Source of the DNA: Kwoniella bestiolae CBS 10118 | Lineage: Eukaryota > Basidiomycota > Tremellomycetes > Tremellales > Cryptococcaceae | Reading direction: 5' to 3' | NCBI RefSeq assembly: GCF_000512585.2 | Contig: NC_089241.1 | Coordinates: 5,846,001 to 5,910,000, forward strand | Length of the DNA stretch: 64,000 bases | In this document: positions 44,463 through 56,806 of the stretch, in pieces | Position numbering within the stretch: position 1 is the first letter of the stretch | How the letters are laid out: the number at the start of each line of letters is the position of its first letter | Translations under genes and position numbers: made by a program | Notes under the pieces: generated by a model | Databases searched by the model: none | The model's input: the letters and a program-made list of their open reading frames with translations, nothing else | What the model was told of the DNA's origin: nothing

Positions 44463-47080
44463 ATGCCGTCCGTCAAACATGCCTTTGCCTGGACGGCGTA
44501 CAAGTTCGCCTCGACCGTGTTGGAGTGAGTTATCTATCATACCACTGTCAGTCCCGAGGTCATGCAATCAAGCTGACACGACTACCAGCGATATCTGGCC
44601 TATGGTCCTCTTCTTCTCTGGCATAGCTACTAGTGAGTCTCACACCACCATACTCTCGTGTGATGTGAGCTGACAAGGTGGGTTTCCCACAGTGGTATGC
44701 TGCGTCAGTAAATTCACTAGTACCAGTCTAGGCATAAACTCTGTGATGCTTTCTGTGCTCGGTACCATCGTGTGAGCTTTCATCCTCCTTAACGACTAAC
44801 AACTGGATCAATATAGCTCACTATTGCGATGTTAGCTCTTTGATCGTGTCATTCAAGACCAACAGTTCATACGGTAGATGGTGGGATGGTGAGCTTTCCA
44901 ACGTTCACCCTTGATGTGGATGTGGATCAGCTGATTTGTCCTTTCCATGGTGTTGTAGGCCGAAACGTTTGGTCCAACTTGACCTCCAACTCTAGACAAT
45001 TAGCAATGTTAATTTGGATGCAAGTTCCCAACGCCCCTCCACCACCCAAAGAGGAAGATAAAAAAGAGGATGAAGTGGACAAAGTCAAGAAAAAGGTCAA
45101 AGAAGAACCGTCAAAAGAAACTTTGAACGGATATAGTACTGCTCCGTCTTTCACTCACTCATCTTCATCGTCATCGCACATGGCAGAGAATGAAGAAGAG
45201 CTGGCGAAAAAGAAGAAAGAAGAGGAGAAAGCTAGATTGAACATGCAGGGATTGATCGAGAAGAAAACGTATATCGGTCTGGTGAGTCAGCTACTTTCCC
45301 CTTCTTTCTTAGAAGAACCAAGCAGTCAGCTGATGAGTCGTACATCGTCAGGTCCAAGCCTTCGCAGTATCTATGAAACATGCTCTTCGAGGCGAGACAG
45401 GACCCTTCTATTCCGACTTGTACCACCTCATCGCCTTCTTACCCAAATACAACCCCTCCGCCTACCCACCCATTAACCGATCTCATATTTTCGCATTATG
45501 GCAGAACGGTCTCCCCCGCGAAAAGGCCGGTAAATTCACCAACTCAATCGCTGTGCCCCTTACCACCTCAGTAGCTTTCAGGACAGATGCGCTGAACCAA
45601 CGTGATATACCTGACCCATTTCTCGATACCGAGAAGGGCACGCCCAACGGATCGCAAAGTGGATCAGAATCATTGGGTGCCAGTGCAGATCCCAAAGCGT
45701 TCAAGAAGCTTGCTATCAAATCTGCCAAGTCATTCGTTCAGGTCGATAATCCCGATGTGTACGCTCTGAACCGACAGAGATCATCATTGCAGACTGTTAG
45801 ATCTGGTAAACCTGGGTCAGGGCCCCAAGGGGAGAATGTCACTCTGACTACTGTTGAACTTATGCCACCTCGCCATCCGCCTACACCGAAGATATGGGAC
45901 TTCTTCCCTCCCTTGAGGATTTTTAAGATTATCTATGACTGGTTTAGATGGCATAAGATTGGAGAGGATAATGAGAGGGCCAAGGGAGGGAAGAGGAAGA
46001 GGAAGATGGGCAGTACGATGGAAATTCCCCAGGAGATCTTGTGAGTTGGTTTCTCTGCACTTACTGTAAGATATGTCTACCATATTTAAGCCCCGAAATC
46101 AGTTTCCAGTGAAATGCTGACGGATCAGCATATTTCGTGACTGCAATATAGGATGTACCTCCAAGTATACCTCACCGACCTGATCACCCGAGGAATGCTC
46201 AACTCCTCCCTAATCTCACCGACACTCACAGCACTGATGGAACTCCAAAAAGCCATATCGGACCTCGAAAAACTGGCTACCGAAAAGATACCCAGCGCAT
46301 ACACTTTTCACTTGAGATTGACAGTATACATATACCTGTTCTTCCTCCCCTTCCAGGTTTACGACTATATCGGATGGGTCACTATACCTGCTACAGCACT
46401 TACCGCGACGATCTATCTGGGTTTCCTCGAGATAGGAATGCAGATTGAGATGCCCTTTGCGTACGATCAGAGCGATTTGGATTTGGACAAGTATGTGCTG
46501 AGGATCGCTCATCAGATTGCCCAGGTTACTGCTGTAAGTCCTCGCATCACATCATAGGAATTCCTCTAGTCAAGTTGTACCTGTCAGTGGGAGGAGATTT
46601 GGCTTATCTATAATCGTCCAGTTCCCAACCCACATCCCAGCCTCTCATGTAGTACTCTCACACTTGAATCAACCCTTCCTCCCATCGCTAGATATGAGCG
46701 CCCCGGACATCCTGGGCATACCCGAACGTCAACCCAAACCTACCGAAAAAGGGTCTGCCCACTCCTGGTGCTCTTACGACGGTAAACACGCCAACAAGGG
46801 CTTGAGAAATAGGAAATACAAGTCTCCAGAGGAGGCTCATAAAGATGGAGTGGAACATCATGGACACCTTCATGATGGCAATCATAACGAGGAAGTGGAC
46901 GAGGAAGACGAAGAGAAAGATGCCAAACCTCAGCCTTTAGCTAGGAGTATGAGGGATATCGAGATGGTATTGAACGCTAATTGGAGGGAGATCACAGCTG
47001 AGACGGAAGATTTCATTGGGAAGCCCAGGGATCAATTGGAGAATAGGACCGGGTTGGAAGTGGCGGTATTGACTTTGTAG
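44463..47080 (+). CDS. Bestrophin/UPF0187-family anion channel
   Basis: RFP-TM/bestrophin family membrane protein, thought to conduct chloride or bicarbonate. Start MPSVKHAFAWTAYKFASTVL. Very short exons carry the first helices (DIWPMVLFFSGIAT, VCCVSKFTSTSLGINSVML and SLIVSFKTNSSYGRWWDGR). The GRWWDGR and the following NVWSNLTSNSRQLAML correspond to the family's R-x-x-E/D-x-R motif after helix 2. A charged loop of about 75 residues (KKVKEEPSKE) interrupts the core. The second half contains YTFHLRLTVYIYLFFLPFQV and IYLGFLEIGMQIEMPFAYDQ, then SDLDLDKY, the family's calcium-clasp-like region. A His/Asp/Glu-rich tail (VEHHGHLHDGNHNEEVDEED) precedes the end at TAG 47078-47080. Which ion it carries cannot be read from sequence. 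Confidence 0.85.
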
Positions 47081-47394
47081 AGTATCGCTTTTTGGAGGGG
47101 CCTGGTACTATACACGTAGGTATGCTTGATGGTCGTTCAGATGAGATGCACCCTTTGTTTTGGATTGACCAAGTGGTCCGTAACGAGCAGCAGTAAGATC
47201 TTGAGATGAGGTCACGGCGAACAGCACGAACCCAAACATACGGTAGACGCGGTTCCGTCGGAAGAAAACACCTCGCAACCAAAAACAATTTTCGAACCTG
47301 TCAACAACCAAGATATGAGCATTCATCACAGCTTTTCAATTGGCATACAGCATAAACATATTGACATATCTTAAGCAGAAACAGATACAGCAAT
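47081..47394. other. Intergenic, no gene seen
   Basis: Short region between two plus-strand genes. No recognisable promoter box; nothing else supported. Confidence 0.4.
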
Positions 47395-48052
47395 ATGGCT
47401 CCCACAGCAGGCCCGTCCAACCAGAAACAGCCGGCAGAGAGGAAGAGGAAAGCAGGAGGAAGCGGTAAGAAAGGCAAGGTGTTTGTGGAGGACAAGGTGA
47501 GTCGACTTTGTGGTGAGCGAGCAGCGACGTTCAGCACCAACATGACATCTTGCATCAAGACTCCTCTGAGTTTGCAAGTTGATGGACGTAATGATAGATT
47601 CCGGTCGAGCTGACTGACTTACGCTTGTATTTCGATCCCTTGCCTCTTCTCAGAAGGATCTCCTTTCCTTGATGTCATCTATAACATCAAGTAAAGACGC
47701 CATGGCGGAATCAAAAATTACAAAACGCAAGGCGGCGCTTGAGGAGTCGGAGACGAGTGTAGCTGAGGAGAAGAGTAGGAAGAGCAGGAAATCGGTAGAG
47801 AAGGAGGAAGCTCTGGTAGGTCTCTTCTCTGTCCCAGGTATCTTCTGTTGCCTTGCCTTGCCTTGCCTTGCCATTCCGTATGGTGACGTCGTGCTGATTC
47901 TCTTGGGTCATATGTGATAGGAAAGAGCCAAAGCCAGTTTACTCGAAAAACAGCGTCTGAAGAAATCCAAGAAATCCTCTTCTAACGCTTCAGGTCAGAA
48001 ACAGACAGGATCGGCGGATCAACCGAAGAAGAAGAAAGTGGGATTCGCCTGA
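47395..48052 (+). CDS. Small lysine-rich protein, function unknown
   Basis: A three-exon gene of 131 codons. Exon 1 is MAPTAGPSNQKQPAERKRKA, then GGSGKKGKVFVEDK. Exon 2 (KDLLSLMSSITSSKDAMAES) has the look of an amphipathic helix followed by ITKRKAALEESE. Exon 3 is ERAKASLLEKQRLKKSKKSS and ends KKKKVGFA. All three junctions use GTGAGT/GTAGGT and CAG/TAG, and the reading frame stays open, which is why I call it a gene. Composition (about a quarter Lys/Arg, with basic clusters at both ends) suggests a nuclear or nucleolar protein, perhaps in ribosome assembly; this is inference and I do not recognise the family. Intron 2 contains four CCTTG units. Confidence 0.65.
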
Positions 48053-48484
48053 TTCACTGATAGGAATGGATGGGAACCTTGAGAACACGTCGAGACGAGC
48101 TAAAAGCTGGGATAGGATAGACTAATGGACAGCAACATTATTGTACTTTGTGTTATGAACCGTCATGTAATATTATGATCGCGTGTCCGTCTTATCTCTA
48201 ACCTCGGCCAGGCTCAAGCTTACCTCACTCCCCGGAGCTTCGAGCCTCGGCGTGGACCTGTCGATATCGTTGATATAAGTGCATCTGATAATGCTGATGC
48301 ATTGACTATAGTGTATACGTTATACCAAACAAAGTCCCTTATCCTAAACTGTCAATTATATGTATACTGATGTTACAACAAGAGTCCTTAGATATGTAAA
48401 ATAGATAACTGCGATCCCCACATTATACTATACTATACTTGCCTTCCCATTCCGAATTCTAAATTCTACTTCTGCACTCATGTT
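48053..48484. other. Convergent 3' flanks, no gene seen
   Basis: This lies between the stops of the lysine-rich gene and the membrane glycoprotein. AT-rich patches (ATACTATACTATACTT near 48425) fit 3' untranslated sequence. Confidence 0.5.
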
Positions 48485-50550
48485 CTATCGACCTGCATGT
48501 GAATCCACAGGACTCGGCGAGCCAGTCCCCGACCCGGGCCCATCCCTAGGAACCTCGCTATACAACGGCGGCAAATCCACGATCTCTTCCTCGAACCTCC
48601 CCGCATCGGCATGTCTCCTAAACGTCGGCTGTCCATGCCCATCCTGTCTCCTTCTAGGTGGATTTGCCCGCCCATGCCCAGGTGAATGGGTCGCACCGGG
48701 TGGTAAAGTCGGTATCTGATCGGGATTCTCGGGGTTGGTCACTCTCATCCCACCTGTTCCCCCGACGGGGTGCTGGGGTGGCGGTCTATCATTGAACCCG
48801 TGGAGGACTTGTCGAGAAAGAGAGGGTTTGGAATGCGAGGTGTCGTCGCTGCTTGTTCGATGATTCTGGTTTTGGGTGTGGCTTTGACTTGATTGGGATG
48901 ATGTGTAAGGAAGAATAGGAGCAGTAGGGATGGGTGTAGGGGCCGAGGTGGTAGGTGTAGGAGGATTAGATTTGGAAGGTAGTGGTCCTGCCACGCCTGG
49001 TGCGCTGGGACTATTATTCTCATCGATCAAAGATGATGACTGATGATGCCCTTGAGTAGCCATGTTGGTCGTGGCGATTCCAGTCCCAGTTCCAATTTCA
49101 GGTCCCGATCCAGCTGTTCGTTCGGACGTAGTGAAAAACGAGTGTCCCTCGGGTGGTTGGAATGTCCCAACTTCCCTGTAAGGCTCGACCATCCCATTCC
49201 TACTTGATCCATGATCATCATCATTTGCCAGATCGATGTCCCCTCCATCCAACTTCCTAACGCTTTGTCCTTGGTTCCTTCTACTCCTCCTTCGAAGTAG
49301 GAAGAACAACACCACACCAACAATAGCGAAGAATGCCAAAACACCTATCACGACCCCAGCTATTCCTCCTCCCGAGATTCCTGAATGTTTATTCGCATCA
49401 CTTGCAGATTGGGTGATGGGTAAGGTAGGGGGGTCGATCGTACCTGTTGTTATCGTTGCTGGCCAAGATCCCGTGACTTGAGGATCTGCTTTGAGACACG
49501 ATGGGTCGTCCGAGTCGGAGACGGAGTATATACCGGATGTACCTCCTCTGCCGTATCCTCTTCCAGAGCTAGCACAAAACGTGTATCAGCATATCGTCCA
49601 GTCATATACCGTGCCAGGCGATTATAACCCGCCGAGCTACACCAAGCAGTGGAGAAGAGGAGAGACGTAAAACCCAAACTCACTTCATCATAACGATAAA
49701 CCTCGACTTCGCAGGAATATCCAACACCCAATCACTCTGACTCGTCACCCCCTTTTCTAGCGTCACGTCATAAGCGTTGAAACTCTGATCCATAGCTATC
49801 ACCGTGAAATTATAAGGCCCGTATTCCAACCCTCCTGACCAGGATAGCTCAAATCCCCTCTGACACTGTACCGCCTGTCCTGAAACGGTGAATGTGAAAT
49901 CCAGCGATTCCGATCGGGACCCGGCCCAGGTTAGACATGAGGTATCGTTGGATGGTTGGACGGTTTGGACTTCCGATGAGCCGCCGGTCGCTAGGCCGTT
50001 GGCATCTGACATTACTACTACGTAGTTCACCCCGGCAGCTAGTTGGAGGAGGATCTGGGTGACGTATTGAGGATTAGCTGGGTTCTGTTCTGGTACATGT
50101 TAACTCCATGGGGAGGGAAGAATATTCCAGCATTGATACAACGAGCGGAACCAGAGGTATACCCGTACTCACCTCGGTACTTCCCGTGCCATTTGAATAG
50201 TATGAATCTGAAATATCATAGAAGAACGGCTGGCCGTATACCGGTCTATTAACAACAGCAATCAGCTCGTGGCCATCGAGTAAAGAAATAAGGATGAGAG
50301 GCACACTCACACGATCCACAGCGTGAATGGTGCTTTCCCTTTTGACCAAGAGATCGGTACAGCCTACGACCATTCACGTCAGCTCGACAAACCATGGAAA
50401 GATAGGTAAGGTCAGAACGCGACATACCTGACATGAAGAGGTGTTGGTAGGCCACTGGAAGTAAAAATCTGTCGCTCCATATACGACGGGGAGTATCAAA
50501 CTCGACAAGGAACACAGCCAAAGGAGATAGGAGAATTTGATTTTCAACAT
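48485..50550 (-). CDS. Single-pass membrane glycoprotein, fungal surface type
   Basis: The start at 50550 opens a classical signal peptide (MLKIKFSYLLWLCSLSSLIL, then PVVYGATDF). The extracellular part comes over short exons (FYFQWPTNTSSCQ, YGQPFFYDISDSYYSNGTGS, VNYVVVMSDANGLATGGSSE and CQRGFELSWSGGLEYGPYNF). It contains several N-x-S/T sites and paired cysteines and looks like two beta-sandwich modules. A Gly/Ser stretch leads to one transmembrane helix (GIAGVVIGVLAFFAIVGVVL) with a basic stop (RRRSRRNQ). The cytosolic tail, about 250 residues, is Ser/Pro/Gly-rich. Family identity is unknown to me; the layout is common in basidiomycetes. Upstream of the ATG the frame stays open to a TTG, which I do not use. 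Confidence 0.75.
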
Positions 50551-51628
50551 GTTGCTGTTGCTATGCGAAGATTGTCCACGCGTCAAGCGTCAAGCAGGGA
50601 TGCCTTTGTATTTCGGAAGTTGGTGGATCACAATGTCATATAGATGGGTTGTCGAACCGGGCCGAGGGGAGGGGGGTGGATTAAACACGTCGAGCGGATC
50701 TTCAAAATTTACGATGACTATGAAAAGAGAAAAGAACAGGATAATAAGTATAATAATTACAAGTCAAGAGATGAGGAGAGAGAGGGAAGGGGAGGACTCG
50801 AAGCTGTGCCAAGACGTTGTAACTTAGTCCACTAGACTAGTCTGATTAAGGTAATTTACAGTATGCAGATGGGCCAATTACAAATTATTGTAATCAAGTA
50901 TTAGAAATCGCATTTGGTAATACTGTTAACAGCCAAGGGATCTACACCACCTGCAAGGCACGCTCCGATCCGATTCACCCGAACCGCTTGAACAGAGAGA
51001 AAGAGACAGATTCAAAGTCAAAGTCAGAGTCAAACGCGATTCTGATTTTGTATGATGTTCAGTAAGATTTTAGCATCACCAAGATAGTAAATACACGTTT
51101 GGTCTATCTGTGATCGGTCTCACATTCCAGAGTATACCATCTCATTTCATTCGTCAGTCAAAATTTCGGGTATCTCTTGGTTCCATGTCATTCACCGACA
51201 CGGGGTGTTTACGTAGAGATGACACAACGGTGTGATCGGAGGCATTACGCGTTCGATTTACGTCGAGCATGTCAGTACAGCTACACAGGGGGGGTAACCA
51301 GGTATGAAAAATCGCAGTGTAACATGTACCATGTACCATATATCCACGATCCGATACGGTATGTGCAATTTCAAGGTCAAAGCTAAAAGTCCAAAAACCA
51401 ATATTGCATAGATGTGTAAACGTGATGATCACATTGATTCAAGGCATGACCATAATTAAACAGAAACGAAACGAACTAGAAATACAGTACAGTACAATAC
51501 AATATCAATATTATAGGAAACATGATACTAGAATGATGAGTAATAATGAAATGGATCGAATGCTAGGTTATGCACACATCAATCTGTATCGTACAAGACG
51601 TTAAAGGTCATGAATCAAGAATCAAGAA
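50551..51628. other. Intergenic, no gene seen
   Basis: A 1,078-bp region between two minus-strand genes. It holds the element ATTACAAATTA at 50877-50887, overlapping a short palindromic ATTACAAATTATTGTAAT, and runs of (CAAAGT) near 51013-51034. No coding or RNA gene is supported. Confidence 0.5.
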
Positions 51629-54546
51629 TCACGCAGCAGCTCTAATCCCTCTTTGAACCGTTCTCGCTAACTTCCTACTCTGCACGTTCTCCCCCACATT
51701 CCTGATCCTACCGGTAGTAGAGTGTTCATCATCCGACGAACCTATACTATCCACATCCATCGGTTCATATTCTGACGAAGGGGAGGGCGAGGAACTTCTA
51801 TCCCTCCTTCCCAGTAGGCTTGACGAGGAAGACGAAGCGAGACTTGAGGGGGAAGGCGATCTCGATGAACATGGTCGAGCAGTCAGGGGATACAATGAAG
51901 CGTAGCTCGGCGTGGGCTCCTGTATCGGTACAGAGATCGACTCGGCGGCCTCGACTTCTGGGGTTGAGGAGTTGGATTTGGAATAGATAGGGAGGGCATC
52001 GCATTCCCTCAAATCACCGTTCTCGTGGAATAGTTGGATATATGCTGGAAGAGGTGCGGGTTTGGGTTTGGAGGATGGGATTGGGGAGGGACAGGTACCG
52101 AATTTGATGGGTGTTGAGAGGATCACCACTTGCTATTGTACAACTCATGATAATCAGTAATCTGTCCTACATCGAAGGACGGGTAAGGTGGAAAATAAGC
52201 GCAAAACTCACGTTATCATCCTTACTTCCTGGACTCCTACATACCACCCTAATCTTCAAATCATGTCTGATCTTCAAGAACGGTCCATCCAACTCAGGCT
52301 GTGGTCTCGTACTTGATGATTTACCAGATTCGAGACTTGGCATAGGTAAGATGACATTCACTTTCCTCCATTTATCACCTAATCCCAAACCTTTGTCGGC
52401 GAAGAAGAAGTTTCGTTGATTACCATCATCACTGAGCAGACACTGTCTAGTCCGCATTCCCTTGAAAGGTCTTTCGTCGTATCCCAAGAAACTGCCTGAG
52501 CCATCTGCGTAGCCCATTCTTGGGGAGATCAACTGATTCACGGACGAGTTTCGGGAAGGTTGGTCGGCGGGAAGAGGGAAAGACGAGGTGAATGATTGAG
52601 AGGGAGTTGACCTGTTCTCAATCAATCAGCAAGACACACTTATCTAGCACGGGGATATGGTTGACTCACGTATACCTCTCGGTCTCTTCCACCTCCATAC
52701 CCAGCTCGAGGATATATGTCGACAAATCCTCTTCAGCTTTCTTACCCTTCCCACTAGATCTTTCCATAGGAACAGACTCCAATTCCCTTGATCCACCTCC
52801 TGACAAAGGCGTTTCATCGTTTGTAGTAGGGGCAGCAGAAGATCCACTTTCACTGGAAGACGCTTGAGGGGTATCCACATCCATACCTTGAGATACAGGT
52901 TTTCTAGCTCTAACTCTAAGACTGACTTTCAAGCTCTTCTCCTCACCATTCACGTCCACCCAATCAGGTACGGTGACCACGCACTCGACAGGACTGGTGC
53001 TATCCGCTTCGGGCCTGAGTGTGAAATGTCTTTCCGTTCTTTCCTGAGCGGAATGACCGATAGCAGAAGGTAATCTGTGCCTTTGGATGGTGAAGGGGGA
53101 CCACTTGGAAGATGATTTCTCGATTGACTTGGCGAGGAGGGAATGATTACCGAAGATCGAGTCGAATGGTTTTGATGATTTAGGCTTCATGATGACTGGT
53201 CTGATAGGGATGGGAGTAATGCTCTCCATGATGATATCGCCGTCGCTCGAGGACGAAGAGGAGGAGAGGGAGATCGAAGAGGAAGAAGCGATGCTGGGTG
53301 TGGCATAAGTGGTAGTCGCTGGTTCGGTCCATCCGATTGTCGAATGAGCAATAAAACCATAAGAGATGGTGGTCATTTCTGAATCGTGGCAAGGAGGCAA
53401 CCACCCAGGAAGTCTCATGTCAAAGGCCACGGCAAGTTGGATCCTTTGAGCGTGGGGTCTCGTGGGATCGTGCGAAGGGAGAAGGAGTGGTTTGGAAGGA
53501 GTTGCAAGTGTGAGAGAGGTTGTATATAATCGCATGGGTGTGTATCGCCCTATAGCAATGATCACCAAGTCGTGTTCAGTCAGCTGGTGTCTACATTCGT
53601 ATATTCACTAGCTATTCTCACCGTGATCATCCCAGAATTCGGATTTACCCTCCATGACAATCTTCAAATCCCTCACTTCTCTCAGTCTACCTTCTAATGG
53701 GGCGGGCAAAGCGGGTAATGAGATGATGATATGACCAGGTAAGGAGTAGCTCGTACTATTCATGGTGTGTGTATGTGGTCATGTCAGCCTCCATCAATCC
53801 ACACAAAGTCCACACCACACACGTCACATCGCCAAAACGTCCTTTGATCATCAAAAACACACTCAACATTCAACCATACTCATCACTCGGCCGAGTAAGC
53901 CCATTATAACCGGGTGGCAATTCAATCCAATCCACATCACACATTACTCAAGCTGAGTCAACCGTACCACAGAGAGACCACTACTCACCCAGTGTTAGGT
54001 CCACCAAGCATATCCATAACCCCCTCATTCTCCAAGACCACCTGTACCTGCGCTGAGAGGTAGTTCGTGTGAGATTGGAATACCATGTTGGGTCGTGCAG
54101 AGTCGCTGTAATCAACCCTTTAACAGTCGTTTTCTGGGCGACGCGAGGATGAACGTGGAGTCGGCGATTGAATTGCCCAGTGTATCTTTATCTTCTGAGA
54201 TTGGTGCTCGTTGCGTTATATCGATTGAATGTCGAGTATGATCGTTATTGATTCGTCTAGAGGTATGAGATCGTCTTCGTTTAGTCTGCGAGGGAGAAGA
54301 GAAAGATGGAAAGGAAAAGAAAGAATCAGAGTAATCGATTGATTGGGATTGTTGATTTGTTGATGTCGTGGTCCTTCGAGCTGTACTCAATCTGTGTGAA
54401 TACAAAGGGATGTTATTTGGATGAGTGGTAGTGGGAGTGGTTTCAAGGCGATGAGTATTTGAAGGATGCCTTGGGATTGATTGAGAGGTATGATGACTGA
54501 GAGAGGAAGGAAGGGAGAAAGATCGTGAGGATCTTGAAGGAGGCAT
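51629..54546 (-). CDS. Arrestin-domain protein (ART type)
   Basis: An arrestin-N domain is visible over several exons: SARPNMVFQSHTNYLSAQVQ, VVLENEGVMDMLGGPNTG, TSYSLPGHIIISLPALPA, LREVRDLKIVMEGKSEFWDD and YTPMRLYTTSLTLATP. An arrestin-C-like part follows (RHFTLRPEADSTSPVECVVT, LKVSLRVRARKPV, FLKIRHDLKIRVVCRSP and VVILSTPIKFGTCP). In fungi such proteins direct Rsp5-type ubiquitin ligases to plasma-membrane transporters; PPIY-like text is not clear here, but LPIYSKSNSS and PTPSYASLYPL resemble degenerate PY sites. A Ser-rich insert sits in the middle, and the tail is Ser/Pro-rich. The 5' exon (54546 to about 54162) is inferred: joining it needs a donor GTTCAT and a 49-nt intron. If that exon is not used, the gene starts nearer 54100. 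Confidence 0.7.
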
Positions 54547-55730
54547 GGTATATATTCGTTGGAGTCTGAGGTGAGAGTGGGGGTGAGTGAGGCAGGTACA
54601 CCTCGGTTGAGTTGGACCAACTGGACGGATTAACTGATTGACTGATGTCGATCTTGTGTGATGAGTACGAGTACAAGCGACTACTCTGTGTGAAATGAGT
54701 TGAGATCAAAGGTCGTGTTAAGGGGTAAAGCGTCAATGTGTTTGATAGGCAGTAGAGGAGAGGTAGGTCGGTTGGACGGATGCCGCTTCAGAGTTGATAC
54801 CTTTCAAAGGTGTAAATCGAGAGGAAGGAGGAGTGGGTGTATGTATGTGGAGATACAGAGGACGAGTAGGAGAGCTAAGGATCAAGGGATATATATATTA
54901 TGTGATGAGAACAATAAGCTGTGTTAGTTGATTGTGTAACAAAAAGGACAAGTCTGCGAAAGAGAACAATAAGAAGGTTGTGTTCTAGTATGAGTGACAA
55001 GATGGATCCAGGGGGTGGCAAAGTATTGATGGGTTATAGTGATGATGATGGTATAGTGATATTCGTTATTGTTCGTATCAGGTCATGTCAAGAATTAAGG
55101 TTGAAAGGTGAGATGTGTATTGTTGTTTTACACAAGCGAGGAGTGTGTATGAAAGTGGTTGTGTGTTTTGTGTATTTGTGATTGTGCGTGTGTACAACAG
55201 TATGCTTACCGTATCATCGGTCAAAGGCGATCAATCCGATTACACTACTAGTACTAACCTAGACTAACTCACTTGTTCATTGTTCTTTCACTCAACCTAA
55301 GCTGTGTAAGCTACTGAGGGGATCTCGTTTGGACGACGTTTCATCTTGAAATAGTACCAAGGATGAGGATTCCATTGTTTGTTCAACATCTCTAACAATA
55401 GACTTTACACACAGACTCGTTTTGTGTATTTCTCTCTTTCTTGAAGAGAGGTGTACGTACGTGATGGTGTATGTACGATACCATGAGGCTAGGTGTGATG
55501 TGGCTTGTGACATCGAGGTTCGAGGACCGAGCTGAGGATGAATGATGATCTTATTATTCATGTGCTACCTGTTGCATTTTGTTGTATAAGAACAATAAGA
55601 TGAACGATGGTATAGATGTGATCGGATCGGTATCATGTTGAACGAACGAACGAACAATAAACAGACATCGTTCGAGGTGATACGAGGGGCAGGGGGTCTG
55701 TGCCTGAATATGGGGGTGATCCCCTATTTA

Positions 55731-55762
55731 ACCGACTTTCAGCTATACCGACTTTCAGCTAT
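55731..55762. repeat. Perfect 16-bp tandem duplication
   Basis: Two head-to-tail copies of ACCGACTTTCAGCTAT with no mismatch, about 1 kb upstream of the secreted protein gene. Confidence 0.9.
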
Positions 55763-56532
55763 CGAATGAATCGTGGTTCTGACGATGGGATTGTCAAAAT
55801 TCCAACCACCATGCATGTGTCGCACATAGATTATATGCATGTCGATCTGATTGGACGACTGTACATGGTACCACCTCTTCGGTAGCAAGGGAAAGCGTAT
55901 GATGGGATACAGTAGTCAGTCGTCGTGTTGCATCTGGTCGATGGGCGGTTACACTGATTCCGATGTATCGTTAAGCAGGCAGTCATAGTGATCACGGCCA
56001 CTCAGCGCGGCGTGTCGGCGTGCAGTAGGTGGTATGGGCTAGATCACCAATGTTGCGATGGTATCAATATTCATTGGTCGACTTCTGCAAGACAACGCGA
56101 TCTTACAGTGACGACCTGAACAACGAGTAATGCTAATTTCACTTCCATACGATACGATCTCATGCCAAGACTTTACTATGGTGACATGCCATGCTAAAAG
56201 CGGGTTAACCCCTCAACGAGACTCAGATCCATATCAACCAAAAGCACGTTCGATGGGTAACAACGTCAAATGAGAATAGGAATTCCTTCACCTTGACTAC
56301 ATGCCGAATATCTCGCGTATCTCTTCGAAATAATCTACGGCCGTCTACCCAATATCACTAGCGTTAAGAACAGATCATGTATCTCGAAGAAACCAAGTGA
56401 CAACATAGTAACGGACTGCACTATGAGGTGTCATAGTACTGATGCTGCGCGGCATTCTCAAACTACCAAATCACCTTGACAACGCTTTTCCAATCACTTC
56501 CGCATACCACTCCCAGCTCCAAAGATGCAAGG

Positions 56533-56540
56533 TATATAAA
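56533..56540 (+). promoter_or_regulatory. TATA box of the secreted-protein gene
   Basis: TATATAAA lies 267 bp before the start codon. It predicts a transcript leader of about 235 nt. Confidence 0.6.
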
Positions 56541-56806
56541 GGTCTTCTAGCAGTCGCTCGAAACTGTTTTTCTTCTCCTCAAGCAATTGACTTGCTCCTC
56601 ATATTGACCAAAACTTTTCCTCTTTTCACTGTACTTAATTCACAAAACGAGGTTGATCCTCTTATTTCATTCTTGTTCACTTCAAACTTAAAGCCAGTGA
56701 TATTACATACCTATTCAAGTCTTCGGAAACCCTGCTAACAAACATTTCTGTGCCGGTCACTTCCCCTTCAACCAATCCCAACCAAACCAACCTCACCCTA
56801 ATCGAG

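Larger units (their letters stand above)
54547..56806. other. Long divergent intergenic region
   Basis: 2.26 kb, the longest gene-free stretch here. It contains TATATATATT near 54890, a GTGTGT-rich tract (about 55137-55195) and (AACG)n near 55642-55655. A perfect 16-bp tandem repeat lies at 55731-55762, and a TATA box is at 56533. Size and content suggest a regulated promoter for the secreted protein downstream; this is inference. No open frame here shows a motif. Confidence 0.5.

Noticed and set aside
47848..47870. Four CCTTG units
   Set aside because: A short pentanucleotide run inside an intron of the lysine-rich gene; no sign of function.
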